From positions 7,873,252-7,937,251 of the forward strand of contig NC_062993.1 in assembly GCF_023078275.1 (NCBI RefSeq): 64,000 nucleotides of DNA. Reading direction: 5' to 3'. The first letter of the stretch is position 1, and every line of letters starts with the position of its first letter. The notes beneath the pieces were generated by a model. The model saw only the letters and a program-made list of their open reading frames with translations. It did not search any database and had not been told where the DNA came from. Made by a program: the position numbers and the translations under genes. Positions 46,501 through 55,118 of the stretch are shown here, piece after piece. The DNA comes from Leguminivora glycinivorella. Lineage: Eukaryota > Arthropoda > Insecta > Lepidoptera > Tortricidae.

Positions 46501-49500
46501 GAGTTTTATAAATATTTATAATAAGTATTTTCCGAAAACCTTACATATACCCCATTAATGACTTTTCCAATCATCATTGGCCACAGCATCTTTCCAGATG
46601 ATAGTTGCAGCGACTAAGTAAAGAAATGTCCTGAGGAGGCAGTCTACAATCTACATCGGTTGTGATGACTTTTCCAATACATACACAAAAGAAAAGTCAC
46701 CAAATCCAGAGATTAAATTTATTAGATATAATTATTAAAGACTAGCTCTTGCCAGCGGCTTCACTTACGTTAGAAAGAGACAAAAAGTAGCCTATGTCAC
46801 TCTCCACCCCTTCAACTATCTCCACCTAAAAAATCACGTCAATTCGTCGCTCCGTTTTGCCGTGAAAGACGGACAAGCAACCAGACACACACTTTCCCAT
46901 TTGTAATATTAGTATTGATACTCACAAATAATAATATATTCTGTAGATGGGTATTTTCGACAGATCGTCCTTAAAGCAGACAACGCGACCGGTCTCCACA
47001 GCCTGGTACAAATAAGCTTCTACATCAAACTCTTCTTTGTACGTTGGGAACATTTCGTCTTCTTCCTCTGACAGTTTTGTATGGATCGCATCGTAATTTG
47101 GACAAGGAAAATGCCATTCTCGCATAGTGAAGTACTGAAGTAGCTTCAAGCCGTTTGAGATTATTTCCTGTATCCTGACCATGCTGGAAATAAAAGAAAG
47201 AACATGCTTAAGGTTTCCCCAAACCACAAAACCTACTGATGCGGATTCGGCTCTAGCTGACCAAAAATCGCTCGTTAGTGTTTTTTTTTATTATTATAAA
47301 CTGGCCAGTGATTGACCTTAGTCGCACCTGATGAAAAGTGACGACAAGGCCCAGGTTGTAGCTCACTGGTTCAGTAATAGCCTATTCACTCTTGACTTGA
47401 ATACACCCAGATTGTATTCGTCCGGGAATACAGATGAGCATGTTCCATTCCTTAGCAGTTCGCCATTCGTTCCTTAGTGTATTAAGACGATTAGTGTGTA
47501 TTCCCACTATCCGATCCGATATCGAATGTAGGACCGATATCCCATACATATAAGCCACCATCTTTGATTTCTGCCTTTGAAATCCTTCCGACATCCGATA
47601 TCGGATTGGATAATATGAAAACGCACTTACGCGTCGTCGTCGCTGAACGCTTGTTTGGAATTTTGGTTGGATAAGGTAAAAGTACCAGTAGTGCTCGACC
47701 CAGTAGATATCACTTCCAATTTTAACACTTTAACAATAAATGTGACCGAAAGGTGTCGTCTATTGGGTATTAGACATTACATTAGGTAAAAGCATTTATT
47801 ATTAACAAAACTTGTGCAATGACTATGTAGATATTACTTACTTACATTCGTTTTTGTCCCGCTATTAACAGGAGAAAATCAATGATATACGCCGGCACCA
47901 AATGAAAAAGAACGCGTTTGGTCTCATGTATCACAACGTTTGTAGTGATACCCCCGTCAGGGTACCACAACGGCCATGCCATGGGACACTTCCAGCCAAT
48001 CTCTTTGGCATATTGTAACACTTCACCCCAAGTTATTGGCATCAGATGTCCCACATTCAGGTTGTAGATAGGTATGTTTTCTGATCTGAAACACAGCACA
48101 TCAGAAATAATACAGGTGTAACACATATATAATTATAGATAATAATATAGAGATAAGATAAACCATGAAAAATAACCAGACCCTCTAGCACTAGTCCATA
48201 CTTGAAGTCGCGCTTGATGTATGGACTCACGCGCGACAAGGCAAGTTGTGCTAAAGAGTCTCAACATCTGATAATAATGAGGGCTAAGAATTTCAACACC
48301 ACATTTCCTCCCGTGGGTGTCGTAGAAAGCGACTGAGGGATAGCGGGTTAAATTGTGTTGTAGTCGATGGGCAACCAGTCACTGAAATAGCACAATTTTG
48401 TCTTCTGTCAGCACTAGTTGCTAAGAGTGGCTAGCACTAGTTGCTAAGACTTAAAGCAGTTTCATGTGCTCTTCCTTCCTCTTTTGGAAATACAGTATAA
48501 TTTATTACTTGAAAGTTTGGGAATATAAGCATGAGTTTCTGTACGTATTAGTTGAACTTTTACTTTAAACGTTGGCCGAATGGTCTATGCCTATCGGATG
48601 TAAGAAACGCCTGGCATCCGTTAGCTCGTTGGGTGGACGACATTCGAGAAACTGCGGGGCACTTCTGGATGAGATTAGCCCAGGACTGACACGAAGGAGG
48701 CCTATGATCAGCAGTGGGCGATTAATGGCTGAAATAGTGATGATGATAATGATGATGAACTTTAACTCACTTTTCCTTAGTCGCCTCAATCATGGCAAGC
48801 GCTATCATGGCATTGATAGCCCCGTCCACCGGTATGACTTGCGCGTATATCCTGCCGTCGCACAGCATGGTCCGGATGACGCCTTTGCCGGCGCCCAACA
48901 GCAGACCCACGGGTCCGTTGATGTTGTCCACCCAGCCTGGTATCGGGTCCAGGTATGCAGGGCACACTGGAAAAGATTAATGTGAGAAAAAGTCAGCATA
49001 GATGTCGCTATATACTGCCACTGTGTTACCAAGGCCCAACCCAAGGCAGGAAAAAATCTTCGAAATAATGTACGTGATTTGACCCAACCAGAAGTCTAGG
49101 GATCATTAACAATCTCTACCATCTACCTCTGCCATATGGATATAGATAAATACTGGGAAGATAGGTAATAACTAGGTACATAAGTATGTGGAGATCGGTA
49201 TATTGGAAGATGGTAAGTTTAGATGGAATGTTCATTTTAATCAAATAGGATCTTTTGGTGATGGGGTTACCACAATCACTGAACGAAAAGCTGCTGTGGT
49301 GTGGAATTATAAAAAAAAAACTTGGAACCTTTTTGTCTCACAATATAAACACAAATCATTTTTGGTAAAGACGAATCGTTATCTGAGTATGTAAGTTAGG
49401 AATGGAACGATTCGAGAAGATTATGACATACCAATCGAAGGCCTAGCAATAACGCATGGCATGTCCGGATAGGCATCGTTGACCAAGCTCTCCGCGAGTC

Positions 49501-51149
49501 GCTTCGTGTACGTATAAGTGTTAGGATGCTTGCCCAGCAGCGACGGGGTGAGAAGAGACACCTGCTTGTCATCCAGCCATTCGCAGAAGCGGATGACGTC
49601 ATGGGGGTCTGCTGATGGGTCGTGGAACTGAAATTTTTGAAGACATTTTGCTACAGTAAATGAAGACCAGGGTTGACTAGGAATCCGTGTTTTCGCGTTA
49701 TTAAACCCCGGAGTTAATAAGATACTCCAAGATACTTTTCCCAATCTGCTTATGATCACCGGTACACAAATCTGGATACGACTATACGGTGAACAATGCA
49801 CAGAAGAAAAATTTCTTAAATTTCGTATATTCTCATGGAAAGTTCTAGGTATTGTTCATCGTACATTTATTGCCAAACCTTGAGGGTAAATTTCTATGGA
49901 ATTTCATGAGTTGGTAACAAACCCCAGTGTGTAACATAAAGCGATCACCAACTATTGAGAACATGAGTACTTAACTTGCTTTTCTCATTAAACTTTCCAA
50001 TAATTTGCGGAAATTATAAGAATGTTGCTAAATTCTTGAATTGTAAGTAATATTGCCTTCAAATATTTTAAAAGGAACTCACCTTTTCTTCCAAAACTTC
50101 ATAGTCAGGATAGCAAAAGGCTGTCGATGTATATACAAAAATAACCAGATTCTTGATTTTTTTGGCAACGCTGAGAGTGCGCTGGGTCCCCACAGTATTG
50201 ATCGCTAAATTGTCTTTCAGTGAAGCTTCCATTTTCAAACTCGCTGCCATATGGAACACCACCGACACTTCTTCAGAAAGGGTCTTCATATCTTCAATAG
50301 ATATACCTAAGCCATCCAATAGCACGTCGCCTTGTATTGGTATAATTTTTTTGATGGCTTCCTTTTTATCGCGTTTGAGTCTGTTAAACATCTGTAAGAT
50401 TTGGGAAGGTTTGAGAACAATTTAATATAGTAGTTAAAAAGTTTAACATTCCAAATTTTCTCCTTGGACTGTTCGTTGGTATGTCTCCGAGTATTTCAAC
50501 CGATTTCACTTCGACTGCAATGTTTACCTGAATCCCTTATGAGTCGAATGGGTTTTCTTAGTTTCTGGTACAAATTAGCGACTTCTACATATAATAGACA
50601 AAATTGCATGCAATTCTTGCAAGGTTGGGAAAAACAGTTGCCACCAAAATGAAGCTGTTGAAACACTCAAAGAAATGACATCGTAAAAAGCGAATGTGTT
50701 AAGTCAATGGGAATATACTTACGGCACTACAACTTATATAAGATATATAATTGAAGGGAGAGAATAAAAAAAAGAGAGGCAGGTGAAGAACGAGGCGCGC
50801 GCTTTAGAATCAAGTGAAAGAGAAGATTAACGTTAGTGACGTATCAGGGACTCAAAAAAAGCGGCAGAAAGAAGAACGGACTGCCGATCACTCCACAACG
50901 AAGACTTTTAAGAATATGATGATGATGGTGGGAAAATAATAAAAAAGAAACCTGAGAACTAAGCATATGTTCGAGCCTCTGTTGGACAGTCTTCCCCCTC
51001 TTTGGTCTCATAAGCAGGTATACTCGTCCGAGGTCCGGGATGTAGTTTAACAGTTTCTCCACCAACACCTTTCCCATGAACCCACAGCCCCCGGTCACCA
51101 GAATATTCCTTCCTTTGTAGAAATCTCTTATTGAATGTTTTGACTCCAT
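40389..51149 (-). CDS. fatty acyl-CoA reductase (FAR family), 7 coding exons
   Basis: FAR enzymes reduce long-chain fatty acyl-CoA to fatty alcohol with NADPH, supplying precursors for wax, ether lipids or, in moths, sex pheromone; they sit on ER or peroxisome membranes. Coding exons (minus strand): 51149-50952, 50391-50083, 49627-49432, 48966-48771, 48085-47846, 47183-46926, 40545-40389. All joins keep frame and use GT..AG, giving 517 residues, normal for the family. Visible motifs: TGGCGFMG at residues 19-26 (NADPH-binding Rossmann loop), GDV near 87, YTST near 153-156, YTYTK at 207-211 (catalytic Tyr and Lys), PIPGWVDNINGP at 242-253, PITWGE at 317-322, then the Sterile (FAR_C) domain and a hydrophobic tail (about 477-489). 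No stop or frameshift interrupts it, so it looks functional. Which FAR paralogue it is, and the tissue, cannot be told from sequence. Confidence 0.93.
41148..42063. mobile_element. hAT-like element copy 1 with nested MITE
   Basis: CATAGCTGGGCATTAACTCG and its inverse ...GCCCAGCTATG, with GTCGCAAG duplicated exactly on both sides (41140-41147, 42064-42071). The 8-bp duplication and CA..TG termini fit the hAT superfamily. The arms are rich in GTTAATCGTTAA. No transposase; non-autonomous. Confidence 0.8.
41737..41878. repeat. palindromic MITE inside the hAT-like element
   Basis: About 48 bp perfect inverted arms, AGGCCTAGCACATGATGGCC to CTATCTCGCGGCGACAT, around a 45-nt loop. Absent from the second hAT-like copy at 52.7 kb, so it inserted after the split. 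Confidence 0.8.
42160..42258. repeat. hairpin next to the LINE 5' end
   Basis: GGGGAGTATGAATATTACTA and TAGTAATATTCAACTTCCTC are near-inverse; inner GATTTAA-type arms. May be a MITE that the LINE landed beside, or part of the LINE's own leader. Confidence 0.5.
42267..42563 (+). pseudogene. LINE endonuclease fragment
   Basis: Middle to late part of an exonuclease-endonuclease-phosphatase domain: VAVLWNKSVF, RICAVRIAIG, VFSVYMPTDK and LGDFNAHPG, the last being the classic GDFN metal/substrate motif of LINE endonucleases. Frame is lost at a TTTT run (42533-42536); the true continuation FYNELCCFC is in the next frame. A one-base slip there disables the combined protein. Confidence 0.8.
42530..44860 (+). 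pseudogene. LINE endonuclease end plus reverse transcriptase (776-codon frame)
   Basis: Open for 776 codons. It starts with the end of the endonuclease (SWLDHCLTS, VWSDHFPLVVECD; the SDH motif is catalytic), then a linker and RT: GKSPGHDDLS, NNYRPISLATIVAKVF, FGFRSGLST, catalytic YLDLSKAFDMVNYD (Asp near residue 456), GVRQGGLTSPKLFNLY and SYADDMVLLS (YADD at residues 554-557), then a C-terminal region ending NRDVKYLH. It is intact apart from the upstream frameshift, so a young copy. Opposite in strand to the FAR gene. Confidence 0.88.
45300..45515 (-). mobile_element. tRNA-derived SINE, minus strand, degraded 5' end
   Basis: Tail at 45300-45325 (AATAAATAATAAATGAATAAA), B box complement GATTCGAACCTGGG near 45482, broken before the A box. 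Lies in FAR intron 6 on the same strand as the gene. Confidence 0.72.
45530..45662 (+). repeat. LINE 3'-end family with TATG tail, copy in FAR intron 6
   Basis: 5' truncated; ends ATGTATGTATGTATGT. Faces the opposite-orientation copy at 45840-45965. Confidence 0.7.
45840..45965 (-). repeat. LINE 3'-end family, copy in FAR intron 6
   Basis: Minus orientation, CAATCACGCCTGTATCCCAT at the tail side. Confidence 0.7.
46000..46500 (+). other. moderately GC-rich block around the THAP relic
   Basis: Upstream (46000-46151) looks like a promoter/leader with CGCGGGCGCTCGCCG; downstream (46320-46500) has CCGCCCGCTCCTCGC. Possibly one dispersed unit carrying the THAP exon. Confidence 0.4.
46152..46235 (+). 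pseudogene. THAP zinc-finger first exon, decayed
   Basis: ATG followed by MSTCSVKWCGKVTRSSNLKT and DGITFHK then TAA. The start Met, Cys-x4-Cys and ITFH spacing fit the beginning of a THAP domain, which would continue FP. The frame runs into CACAAATAAGTC; a normal exon would end CACAA|GTAAGT, so one G-to-A change at the donor explains the stop. The GC-rich 46000-46150 resembles a leader region. THAP domains occur in P/Kolobok-type transposases and in host THAP genes; which one cannot be told. Confidence 0.5.
46735..46920 (+). repeat. RTE-like 3' repeat abutting FAR exon 6 donor
   Basis: Ends TTAGTATTGATA and is then followed by CTCAC, the reverse of the FAR intron-6 donor GTGAG. The retroelement end is thus within a few bases of the splice site. 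Confidence 0.7.
46926..47183 (-). CDS. FAR coding exon 6 (residues 380-465 plus 2 nt)
   Basis: Starts in frame as IMVRIQEIISNGLKLLQYF and runs through REWHF, the acidic loop KLSEEEDEMF and DVEAYLYQAV to KIPIYRIYYY, the Sterile/FAR_C domain. Acceptor TTTCCAG, donor GTGAGT. The 3' end of an RTE-like repeat lies immediately after the GTGAGT hexamer. Confidence 0.92.
47502..47629. repeat. GATATCGG-type MITE, copy 4 (in FAR intron 5)
   Basis: ATCCGATCCGATATCGAATG at the left and ATCGGATTGGATAATATGAA at the right; lies between FAR exons 5 and 6. Confidence 0.75.
47846..48085 (-). CDS. FAR coding exon 5 (residues 300-379 plus 2 nt)
   Basis: Reads KSENIPIYNLN across the junction, then PITWGEVLQYAKEIGWK, VIHETKRVLFHLVPAY and a hydrophobic IIDFLLLIAGQKR. 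This is the end of the Rossmann domain and the start of the C-terminal Sterile domain. Acceptor TTTCAG, donor GTAAGT. Confidence 0.93.
48268..48495 (+). repeat. LINE 3'-end family, diverged copy in FAR intron 4
   Basis: CCCGTGGGTGTCGTAGAAAG start; an 11- to 20-bp internal duplication (GCTAGCACTAGTTGCTAAG region) is seen. Confidence 0.6.
48560..48760 (+). repeat. RTE-type LINE 3' end in FAR intron 4
   Basis: GAGATTAGCCCAGGACTGAC, CTATGATCAGCAGTGGGCG and a tail of GATGAT triplets ending about 10 nt from FAR exon 4. Frames here are remnants of the LINE ORF. Confidence 0.7.
48771..48966 (-). CDS. FAR coding exon 4 (residues 235-299 plus 2 nt)
   Basis: Phase 1 in and phase 2 out. It joins to give RPSIVCPAYLDPIPGWVDN, the best-conserved stretch of insect FARs, followed by GAGKGVIRTM and VDGAINAM. 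The acceptor is TTTTCCAG and the donor GTGAGT. A retroelement tail (ATG/GAT triplets) starts about 11 nt into the following intron. Confidence 0.93.
48967..50082. other. FAR introns 2 and 3 (non-exonic parts)
   Basis: Intron 3 (48967-49431) and intron 2 (49628-50082) flank exon 3. No repeat recognised in either. Confidence 0.7.
49432..49627 (-). CDS. FAR coding exon 3 (residues 170-234 plus 1 nt)
   Basis: Starts FHDPSADPHD after an ATTTCAG acceptor and ends within the codon after ARPSI, with donor GTATGT (phase 1). It contains the catalytic YTYTK (residues 207-211) followed by RLAE, the FAR version of the short-chain dehydrogenase YxxxK motif. Confidence 0.93.
50083..50391 (-). CDS. FAR coding exon 2 (residues 67-169)
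   Basis: Phase 0 at both ends. It begins MFNRLKRDKKEA after acceptor CTTACAG and ends EVLEEK before donor GTGAGT. It includes IQGDVLLDGLGIS, VFHMAAS and FVYTSTAFCY, the central Rossmann-fold strands of the NAD_binding_4 domain, with the active-site Ser/Thr region at YTST. Confidence 0.93.
50755..50933 (+). repeat. LINE 3' end in FAR intron 1
   Basis: GCGGCAGAAAGAAGAACGG, CCGATCACTCCACAACGAAG and a tail ATGATGATGATGG about 18 nt from the exon-1 donor. Confidence 0.6.
50952..51149 (-). CDS. FAR coding exon 1 (residues 1-66)
   Basis: Starts MESKHSIRDFYKG and carries the nucleotide-binding motif TGGCGFMG, then MRPKRGK and the end HMLSSQ. The start codon lies just 2 nt inside an exon: an acceptor ending CTTACAG is seen at 51153-51158, so there is at least one upstream 5' UTR exon. 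The exon ends on a complete codon (phase 0). The donor after it reads GTTTCT, a poor match to GTRAGT, yet the next exon continues the FAR alignment exactly. Confidence 0.9.
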
Positions 51150-51282
51150 TGTCTGTAAGCAAAATAAACATGAGAGCAGAGAACCTGTGGTTCACAGGGT
51201 TCCAGGAGATACGTATTTCAATCTTAACTCATTGTCACATAAGTGTAGGTAGGTAACAGAAGTGTGTCTCATCTATTAAGCA

Positions 51283-51462
51283 CTAGCTTTTGCCCGCGGT
51301 TCGCTCGCATTAGAAAGAGACCAAAAGTAACCTATGTCACTCTCCATCCCTTCAACTATCTCCAATTTATAAAAATCACGTTAATTCTTCGCTCCGTTTT
51401 GCCGTGAAAGACGGACAAACAAACAGACACACACACTTTCCCATTTATAATATTAATATGGA
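51283..51462 (+). repeat. RTE-like 3' repeat upstream of FAR exon 1
   Basis: CTTTTGCCCGCGGTTCGCTC to TATAATATTAATATGGAT; inside the candidate 5' UTR intron of the FAR gene. Confidence 0.7.
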
Positions 51463-51536
51463 TTGGCGTGTTAAGCACTGCTACTTTAACCGTACTCTAG
51501 AAAATTATGTACAACATAGATATTCAAAGAGATATC

Positions 51537-51680
51537 CCAGCGCCTGGTGGATGCCTCTGGTGACCAGAGAGCTGGCAGCTACTTCGGCGAGAGGTTAAGT
51601 CTGGCTATCCAAAGGGGTAACGCTGCCAGCCTTCTGAGCGGTATGATCTGGCTAGACAGTCTTGAGGTAAAATTAACCGA
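51537..51680 (+). pseudogene. retroelement ORF fragment
   Basis: In one frame, 47 open codons read QRLVDASGDQ, AGSYFGERLSLAIQRGNAA and SLLSGMIWLD. The composition is clearly coding-like and recalls C-termini of insect non-LTR ORFs, but I cannot name the family. Confidence 0.35.
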
Positions 51681-52711
51681 CTGCTCTCTCTTGTGAAATT
51701 GTAAAGACGTGTAAGAAGTTAGGTAATAAAATATTATTAAACCTACTATTAAACCAAAATAACCACTTTTGATATTTATAAATACCTAATCGAAAGAATC
51801 TTTTAGGTAATAATAAAAAATTGTCTTTATTTAAATAATTAAATAAACACTTACTTATACTTTTCAAATAACAATTTTAGAACAGTCTAGTCTCGCACTG
51901 ACGCTAACCTTACTCAAGCTTCCGTTATGTAAATGTAGAAAAATACAACATACAAATAATAAATACTACTTATAGACGCATGGATGTACGAATCTCATAT
52001 GGACACGGGACGGGACGCTAGCTAGACTGAGAAATTACTTTTTTTATCAAACACAAATAACGTTTGCCAAAATATTATTCCTATTTCCTATTTATTTTAA
52101 GTTACCTTTTATTAAAATGTTGTATTTTTTAATATTAAAAACAATTAAATGATTTACAATATTTTACTTATACTAATAAGTCATGATAGATTCATACATT
52201 CATGTTCATGAATATTCAAAATATGTACCTACCTGTCAGTCGCAGTGACAAATGTCATAGTGCATATTGGGTTAATAGTTAGGTATTTTGGTAAAACTAC
52301 AATTAAAATTAACTTTTGCAGTTGCCTAAAAAGTAATACCTACGATACAAGCTGACAACACTTTTCTTTTCATAGGAAAGTAATTTCATGCACTCTTAAT
52401 TCTCACCCCATAATGAATTTTTGAAATATTTCCCAGCAGCAATGTACCTACTGTAAACGTGGTTGCGATGACAATTGATTACAACTGTCAAGGAGCGTGT
52501 GTTTGCATTAGGTACGTTGCGGGCCGATTTGTAGGTATAAAAAAATATTTACATTTTAAGTAAAAGTTATCTAATTAATTAAATTTTTTATGTCCTATAC
52601 TCACCACCGTTAAGTCTTAACTTAAGAGGTTCGCCCATATTAGGTTTACACCCTGTATAAGTAATAGAATAGAAGAACTGTATTCAAAACCGCGTACTTT
52701 AAACTTAACTA
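51681..52711. other. FAR upstream region and AT-rich DNA
   Basis: Holds the candidate FAR initiator (51897-51901). The rest is AT-rich without recognised elements. Confidence 0.35.
51855..51901 (-). promoter_or_regulatory. possible initiator and 5' UTR exon of the FAR gene
   Basis: The acceptor just before the FAR start codon demands an upstream exon. On the minus strand a TCAGT arthropod-type initiator (51901-51897) is followed about 45 nt later by TATAA|GTAAGT, a good donor at 51854. This pair would make a short leader exon. No transcript evidence; other leader exons further upstream are equally possible. Confidence 0.25.
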
Positions 52712-52719
52712 ATAATGAC

Positions 52720-53563
52720 CATAGCTGGGCATTAACTCGTTAATCCGTTAATCGTTAATTAACGAAGTTAACATTTTGGTTAACGGATTAACTTTTAAGT
52801 TAATTTTAAAAAATGTTAACGAATTCGTTAACTCCCGTTAAATTTCTTCGAGTCCGTTAATCGTTAATCCAGTTCCGCTCGTGCCGAGTAAAACTTGCTC
52901 TGACCGCTACCGTAAAAGGCCGGAGTACTGCGAAACCTAGGATTTTCCCGTACATTCACAGTCTAGTCTACAGGCCAATTGGTGCCTTTTGGATCACTTG
53001 TTGGAGACCTGCTAAAGTTTATTAGTCCTACTGCACCCATCACTCCAGTTAGTGAAATAGAATGTAAATCATCAAGGCGTACACAAATCGCGCAACCGAC
53101 GCATCAAGCCAGGGTTCGGCGGGCCGCGCTATCTAGCAAGTTACCGTGGATCACAACTTCGATTAGAGGTGTCTCAATCCGAGGAACCCACGCACCATGA
53201 CTACGACTGCATGAATGACCCAATATCTACAGGTCACCAATTTAAAACCTAGGATTTACCGAAACAACGTCGGTGTAAGTCCATAGAGAACAATATTTTA
53301 TTAACATTTCGCTTTTACCGATTGGCAGCTGGGATTTTTTAAGAGATTTTGGCGAACTTCGGGCTTTTACAGTAACATATTTATAAACTTACGCACACTA
53401 CAGTAAAATTATTTTTTTATCAGGATTAACGGATTATCGATTAACTTTAACTTCCGTTAAAATTGTTGAAATGTATCGCTTTAACGATTAACGAAGTTAA
53501 CTTTTATAGTAACGGATTAGCGATTATCGAAGTTAACTATTTGATTAACGATGCCCAGCTATG
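52720..53563. mobile_element. hAT-like element copy 2
   Basis: Same termini as 41148-42063. Flanks ATAATGAC and ACACTGAC (6 of 8 match) suggest an older target duplication. The interior is diverged, with no open transposase. Confidence 0.75.
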
Positions 53564-53599
53564 ACACTGACATAGTTTTTTGAAATTGACCTTGAACGA

Positions 53600-54090
53600 A
53601 TGCACTGCCAATGAGTTCCTGTCCTGATAGGAGGCGGTATATTGTTCCTGCACTTCGTGGCAGGGTATTTAAAGATTTTAAAGCTGCCGTGATGCGGCGG
53701 TGCTGTATCTTATCTTAAATCTGCAGGGGCCCTTACGGATACACTTCGACCCATCGGGATCTTTTGTGCAATTGTCCCCTACGGTCCTAAGATTCTTCAG
53801 ATATTCAGGAGCTTATAGACCATCTCCACGTAACGTAACGGATGATGAGGCTCATGGGTAGCTCTCTGAAGTCCTTTGGCACCAGGTAGCCTACTCCAAA
53901 GTTCTTCATTCTTTGTCTGGCGAGGGTGCACATTCACACATTATGTCTGACGGTCTCTTCCTCTTCACCACACATACAACAATCAGTGTTGTCAGAGTGT
54001 CCCATCTTGGCCAAAATCCCTTTGACCCCGTAATGGAGGTGCTCTATCAATATCACAGACATCACAGTGTTGCGATGGACAACAGTTTAT
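53600..54090 (-). pseudogene. LINE remnant: RNase H end, zinc knuckle and 3' UTR
   Basis: On the minus strand 54060-53815 reads LIEHLHYGVKGILAKMGHSD, then DCCMCGEEEETVRHNV, a stop, MCTLARQRMKNFGVGYLV and PKDFRELPMSLIIRYV. The Cys-x2-Cys...His...Cys pattern after a Leu-rich stretch is the end of non-LTR ORF2 proteins with an RNase H domain (R1/jockey-like). One in-frame TGA and loss of everything upstream show it is dead. The rest to about 53600 looks like its 3' UTR. Confidence 0.65.
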
Positions 54091-54865
54091 CATCAGATCA
54101 GATTGATGGCACTGGTAGGTAGTTTGCTTTCTGAGCTGGAAGATCGTAGGGCAGTCGGTTTCCTAAAACTAGTGTCTACCCTAAATACTTATGTACTAAG
54201 TTAGCTTCCAAAGCGGATCCTACGCTCTTATGAGCCGTGGCAAGATGCAAGATGCTGGGACAACGCAAGGAAGACGAGTATCTGAAACCAGGAAATGCGG
54301 CAAAAACTTGCAAAAGTTCACAACAGAACACTTTTCACAACACTTTTCTGCGATATTTATTCAAATTAGCTGCGTGTCTGCTTTTGAGCTATGGCCTTGA
54401 CATTGCCGTCTGGTAAATACAAAATACCGCTATTGTTTAAAATGTATGTAGTATGTAGTATTCAAAGGTAGAATTTTTAATTAAGTTGTGGTAAGCGACG
54501 GCCTTGGAATATTTTCATTGTTTTTTATTATTGTTTATGTGGACGTGTGTTTGCAAATAAAGTACAAGTTTTCATCTTCTTGCACTTTCTATTCTTGCAC
54601 GCAGGCGAAGCGGGAGTTATAGAAATCGTTATCCCTATTAGGGAGTTATGAAATGTAGTATTTAAAACACCCTCCCATTTATAAATGGGCTAACTCTTGG
54701 CCACAGCACAGACTAGCCATAGGCAAAAACGTGGCCTACGATGGAGTGAGCTCGCCCAGAAAATGCCTATTCACTCTTGATTTGAAGGTTGCTGGATTAC
54801 GGGTTCCCTTCGGTCGTGTTGTATGTAGTTTGTTTCGATTAATTCGCACTTGTATCGTAAATTAC
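54091..54865. other. mostly unassigned; LINE-type tail near 54225-54285
   Basis: ATGAGCCGTGGCAAGATGC and GGACAACGCAAGGAAG resemble the tail at 17540. Nothing else recognised. Confidence 0.35.
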
Positions 54866-54963
54866 TAGAGTCACCAGCAGAAACATGTTACACAACAAAG
54901 GGCGCATAAATATCTGATCTATATGTTAGAGCGTGTCACATTTTTTTGTGGTTGGTGACTGTA
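54866..54963. repeat. mariner-type MITE, GAGTCACCAGCA ends
   Basis: TAGAGTCACCAGCAGAAACA and TGGTTGGTGACTGTA form imperfect inverted ends, akin to 38037-38169. Confidence 0.6.
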
Positions 54964-55118
54964 CAAGATATTTTTCCCCTCACTAGCTCAGAAACACGTG
55001 TTTTGTCCTTTAATACCAGCGGGTAAAAACGCATTTTATCCACTAGTGGGTAAAGTAATTTGACCTTGTATAAAGTCAAATTAACTGCTTTAAAATTGAT
55101 AAAAGTAGGTGAATCTTA

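Larger units (their letters stand above)
40546..46925 (-). other. FAR intron 6, repeat-filled (6.4 kb)
   Basis: The longest intron of the gene. From the exon-7 side: about 600 bp of AT-rich DNA, a hAT-like element (41148-42063) with a nested MITE, a 100-bp hairpin, a jockey-superfamily LINE (42259-45190), a SINE, two facing LINE tails, a THAP-exon relic and an RTE-like repeat next to exon 6. The other introns are all under 0.7 kb. Confidence 0.8.

Noticed and set aside
48572..48985. Plus-strand 137-codon frame
   Set aside because: It spans a LINE tail and the antisense of FAR exon 4; the minus-strand exon explains it.
49421..49801. 126-codon minus frame starting MHCSPYSRIQ
   Set aside because: Its second half is FAR exon 3; the first half is intron 2 read through. 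The acceptor at 49628 marks the true start.
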